A DNA stretch of 23,103 nt from Tritrichomonas musculus (taxonomy: Eukaryota > Parabasalia > Tritrichomonadida > Tritrichomonadidae), in contig JAPFFF010000421.1 of the NCBI GenBank assembly GCA_039105265.1, forward strand, positions 1 through 23,103. The letters run 5' to 3'. Made by a program: the position numbers and the translations under genes. Below are positions 21,798 through 23,103 of the stretch, one piece after another. How positions within the stretch are numbered: position 1 is the first letter of the stretch; every line of letters starts with the position of its first letter. The notes under the pieces were generated by a model. It was not told the DNA's origin and did not search any database. It saw only the letters and a program-made list of their open reading frames with translations.

Positions 21798-22739
21798 TTA
21801 TATGAAATTATTCAGACTTTTTTTCATATCTTCTTTGCTTGGATGAATATATAGTGCGGTAGTGTTAAGTGATGCATGGCCGGCTATATAAGCCACTTCC
21901 TCAATCCTCATATTGTTCTTAACACCATTACTACAAAACCAGTGTCTAAGCTTATGTGGATGAATTTTTTCATTAAATTTTTTAAATATTATATTCACTC
22001 CCGAAGTAGAAAGCTTATCCGATTTCCTGGTAATGAATAAATACGGAGAATTAAAATGATTCTTATATTCCGGTTTGCAACGCTCCTTATTAATATACTT
22101 TTTTATAGCTTTCACCGCTTCGGAGTTTAGAAAAACAGTTCGTTGCTTATTCCCTTTACCCTTAACAATAGTAACTTCATATTTGTCAAAATCTATATCC
22201 TTCATTTGTATGGAAGCCATTTCCTGAACTCTCATTCCTGTGATTGCCATAAGATACGCCATAGCATAATCTCTAAGATTTCCAGACTGTTTTATATCGT
22301 TAAGAAATTTTACAACCTCTTCCTTTTCAATATCTGAAGGATTTAGGTAAGACTTTTGAAGCTTAGTCATATCTTTCCCTATAATTACAAATGAATCCAT
22401 TTTTCCATTCGCTATAAGATACTCATTATATTTTTTAAGTGCAGAAAGTTTATGATTTACTGTTTTAGCACTTTGTCTAAGCTTAGATTGTAAGAAATTT
22501 TTGTATTTTAAAACATCCTCACGTAATATAACGCCCAGTTCCTGACAAGAATTTTCATTCCAGCGTGAAAAAAGTTCCAGCTCCTTAGCATAACTATTGA
22601 TAGTGTTCTGAGAATAAGATTTCTCTAGCATATAGCTTTTAAACTTTTCAATGTTCTTCTCAGCTAAAGATTTAACTTCTTTTTCTCTGATCTCCTCCTC
22701 CGTTAGTTCTTTCTTTTTCATCCAAAATACTTTAGGCAT
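21798..22739 (-). CDS. Tyrosine recombinase / integrase (XerD-like)
   Basis: A 313-residue protein of normal length. An N-terminal SAM-like core-binding domain occupies about residues 25-130 (FKSYMLEKSYSQNTINSYAK). The catalytic domain has Arg170 in ITGMRVQEM, Lys195 in VKGKGNKQR, HKLRHW with His262 and Arg265, GHAS with His288, and the nucleophile Tyr297 in TTALYIH. All six expected residues are present. It cuts and rejoins DNA at attachment sites to integrate or excise the element. ATG 22739 has GGAG nine bases upstream. Its promoter is TTGACA (22800-22805) with TAACAT or TATAAC. The neighbouring 22858-22952 repeats are candidate binding sites. There is no excisionase in view. Confidence 0.92.
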   Translation of the reverse strand: MPKVFWMKKKELTEEEIREKEVKSLAEKNIEKFKSYMLEKSYSQNTINSYAKELELFSRWNENSCQELGVILREDVLKYKNFLQSKLRQSAKTVNHKLSALKKYNEYLIANGKMDSFVIIGKDMTKLQKSYLNPSDIEKEEVVKFLNDIKQSGNLRDYAMAYLMAITGMRVQEMASIQMKDIDFDKYEVTIVKGKGNKQRTVFLNSEAVKAIKKYINKERCKPEYKNHFNSPYLFITRKSDKLSTSGVNIIFKKFNEKIHPHKLRHWFCSNGVKNNMRIEEVAYIAGHASLNTTALYIHPSKEDMKKSLNNFI

Positions 22740-22749
22740 GACAAATTAC

Positions 22750-22805
22750 TCCATTCTTATTAGTTTATAAGAATGGATGTTATATAATAAATAAAACAAT
22801 GTCAA
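22750..22805 (-). promoter_or_regulatory. Integrase promoter with overlapping inverted repeat
   Basis: TTGACA (22805-22800), then TAACAT (22782-22777) at 17 bp or TATAAC at 15 bp. An 11-bp inverted repeat TCCATTCTTAT / ATAAGAATGGA (22750-22777, loop TAGTTT) covers the start of transcription and reaches the GGAG ribosome site. It would act as an operator, or as an RNA hairpin if transcription starts a little earlier. Confidence 0.6.
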
Positions 22806-22857
22806 TATCATAACTACCCGCAAAAGAGATATTTTTTTAATTAATTGATTTTCGTAT

Positions 22858-22952
22858 ATTTGTATATAAATTTATTAATAAAACTAATTATTATATGTAT
22901 ATGCTTAATTTTGGCGTCGATAGCTGAATTTTGTCGATATTTATATACAAAT
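22858..22952. repeat. Candidate integrase-binding / attachment region repeats
   Basis: ATTTGTATATAAAT (22858-22871) and its exact reverse complement ATTTATATACAAAT (22939-22952) enclose a GC-richer spot. It has a near direct repeat: GCTTAATTTTGGCGTCGATA then GCTGAATTTTGTCGATA. Lying just outside the integrase gene, this resembles an attP-type region with arm and core sites. Not proven; the core sequence and host junction are not visible. The remainder of 22740-23103 shows no gene. Confidence 0.4.
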
Positions 22953-23103
22953 GCCCCAAACAGTAAGTAATTAATTATTTATCTACGAATAGAGTCACGA
23001 TTTAAAAACTGCCCCTATTTATGGCTTCAGGTAGTTGAATTAACAGTCGTTATTTTTAAGTTCAACTTATTGATGGAGCAACTTGGGTCTTCTGGTGATG
23101 ATG

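Noticed and set aside
22953-23103. Possible gene end or start near the right edge
   Set aside because: Short open stretches occur on both strands but none has an SD, a stop-start pattern or a recognisable motif.
1-23103. tRNA or rRNA genes
   Set aside because: I saw no cloverleaf pattern or rRNA-like stretch, including next to the integrase where tRNA attachment sites are often found.

Overview
The window is AT-rich with strong Gram-positive Shine-Dalgarno (SD) sites and several TTG and GTG starts. This fits a low-GC Firmicute, probably an anaerobic clostridial or Tissierellia-type host. I cannot name the species. Most of the window is one tailed-phage genome segment, most likely a prophage because it has a tyrosine integrase. 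Nothing I read in the late genes looks broken, but the element runs off the left edge and no host boundary is visible, so completeness cannot be judged.

Layout from right to left, the direction of late transcription. The segment 22740-23103 is gene-free and carries repeats that could be integrase sites. The integrase is at 21798-22739 (-). A Phd/PIN toxin-antitoxin pair follows at 20992-21665 (-). The span 20400-20956 is a non-coding island full of inverted repeats. Positions 20078-20392 hold what looks like a type I toxin-antitoxin locus: a 31-residue membrane peptide on the + strand and an antisense RNA with a perfect consensus promoter on the - strand. Two near-duplicate Xre-type regulators lie at 19324-19891 (+). 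Divergent from them is a SLOG-fold gene coupled to a small membrane protein (18541-19232, -). A 321-residue protein of unknown function and a DUF1492-type late regulator candidate come next.

The late operon runs leftward from a repeat-bearing promoter candidate near 16981-17007. It encodes an HU-like protein, a zinc-ribbon/AT-hook protein that may be the small terminase, the large terminase, portal, a protease/scaffold candidate, a decoration or stabilisation candidate, the major capsid candidate, head-tail connectors, a tail terminator candidate, a possible tail chaperone, a cytosolic alpha/beta hydrolase with its own terminator, the tail tube, and a run of adhesin or fibre genes. The last fibre gene carries an Asp-box propeller-like region and leaves the window at position 1.

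Points of interest: the type I toxin locus with its folded mRNA signals; the two Xre genes, which are almost identical from the recognition helix onward but diverged before it; the hydrolase cargo gene ending in a terminator inside the late operon; fibre genes placed directly after the tail tube with no tape-measure gene in view; and the structured non-coding island. No DNA replication or lysis genes are in the window.
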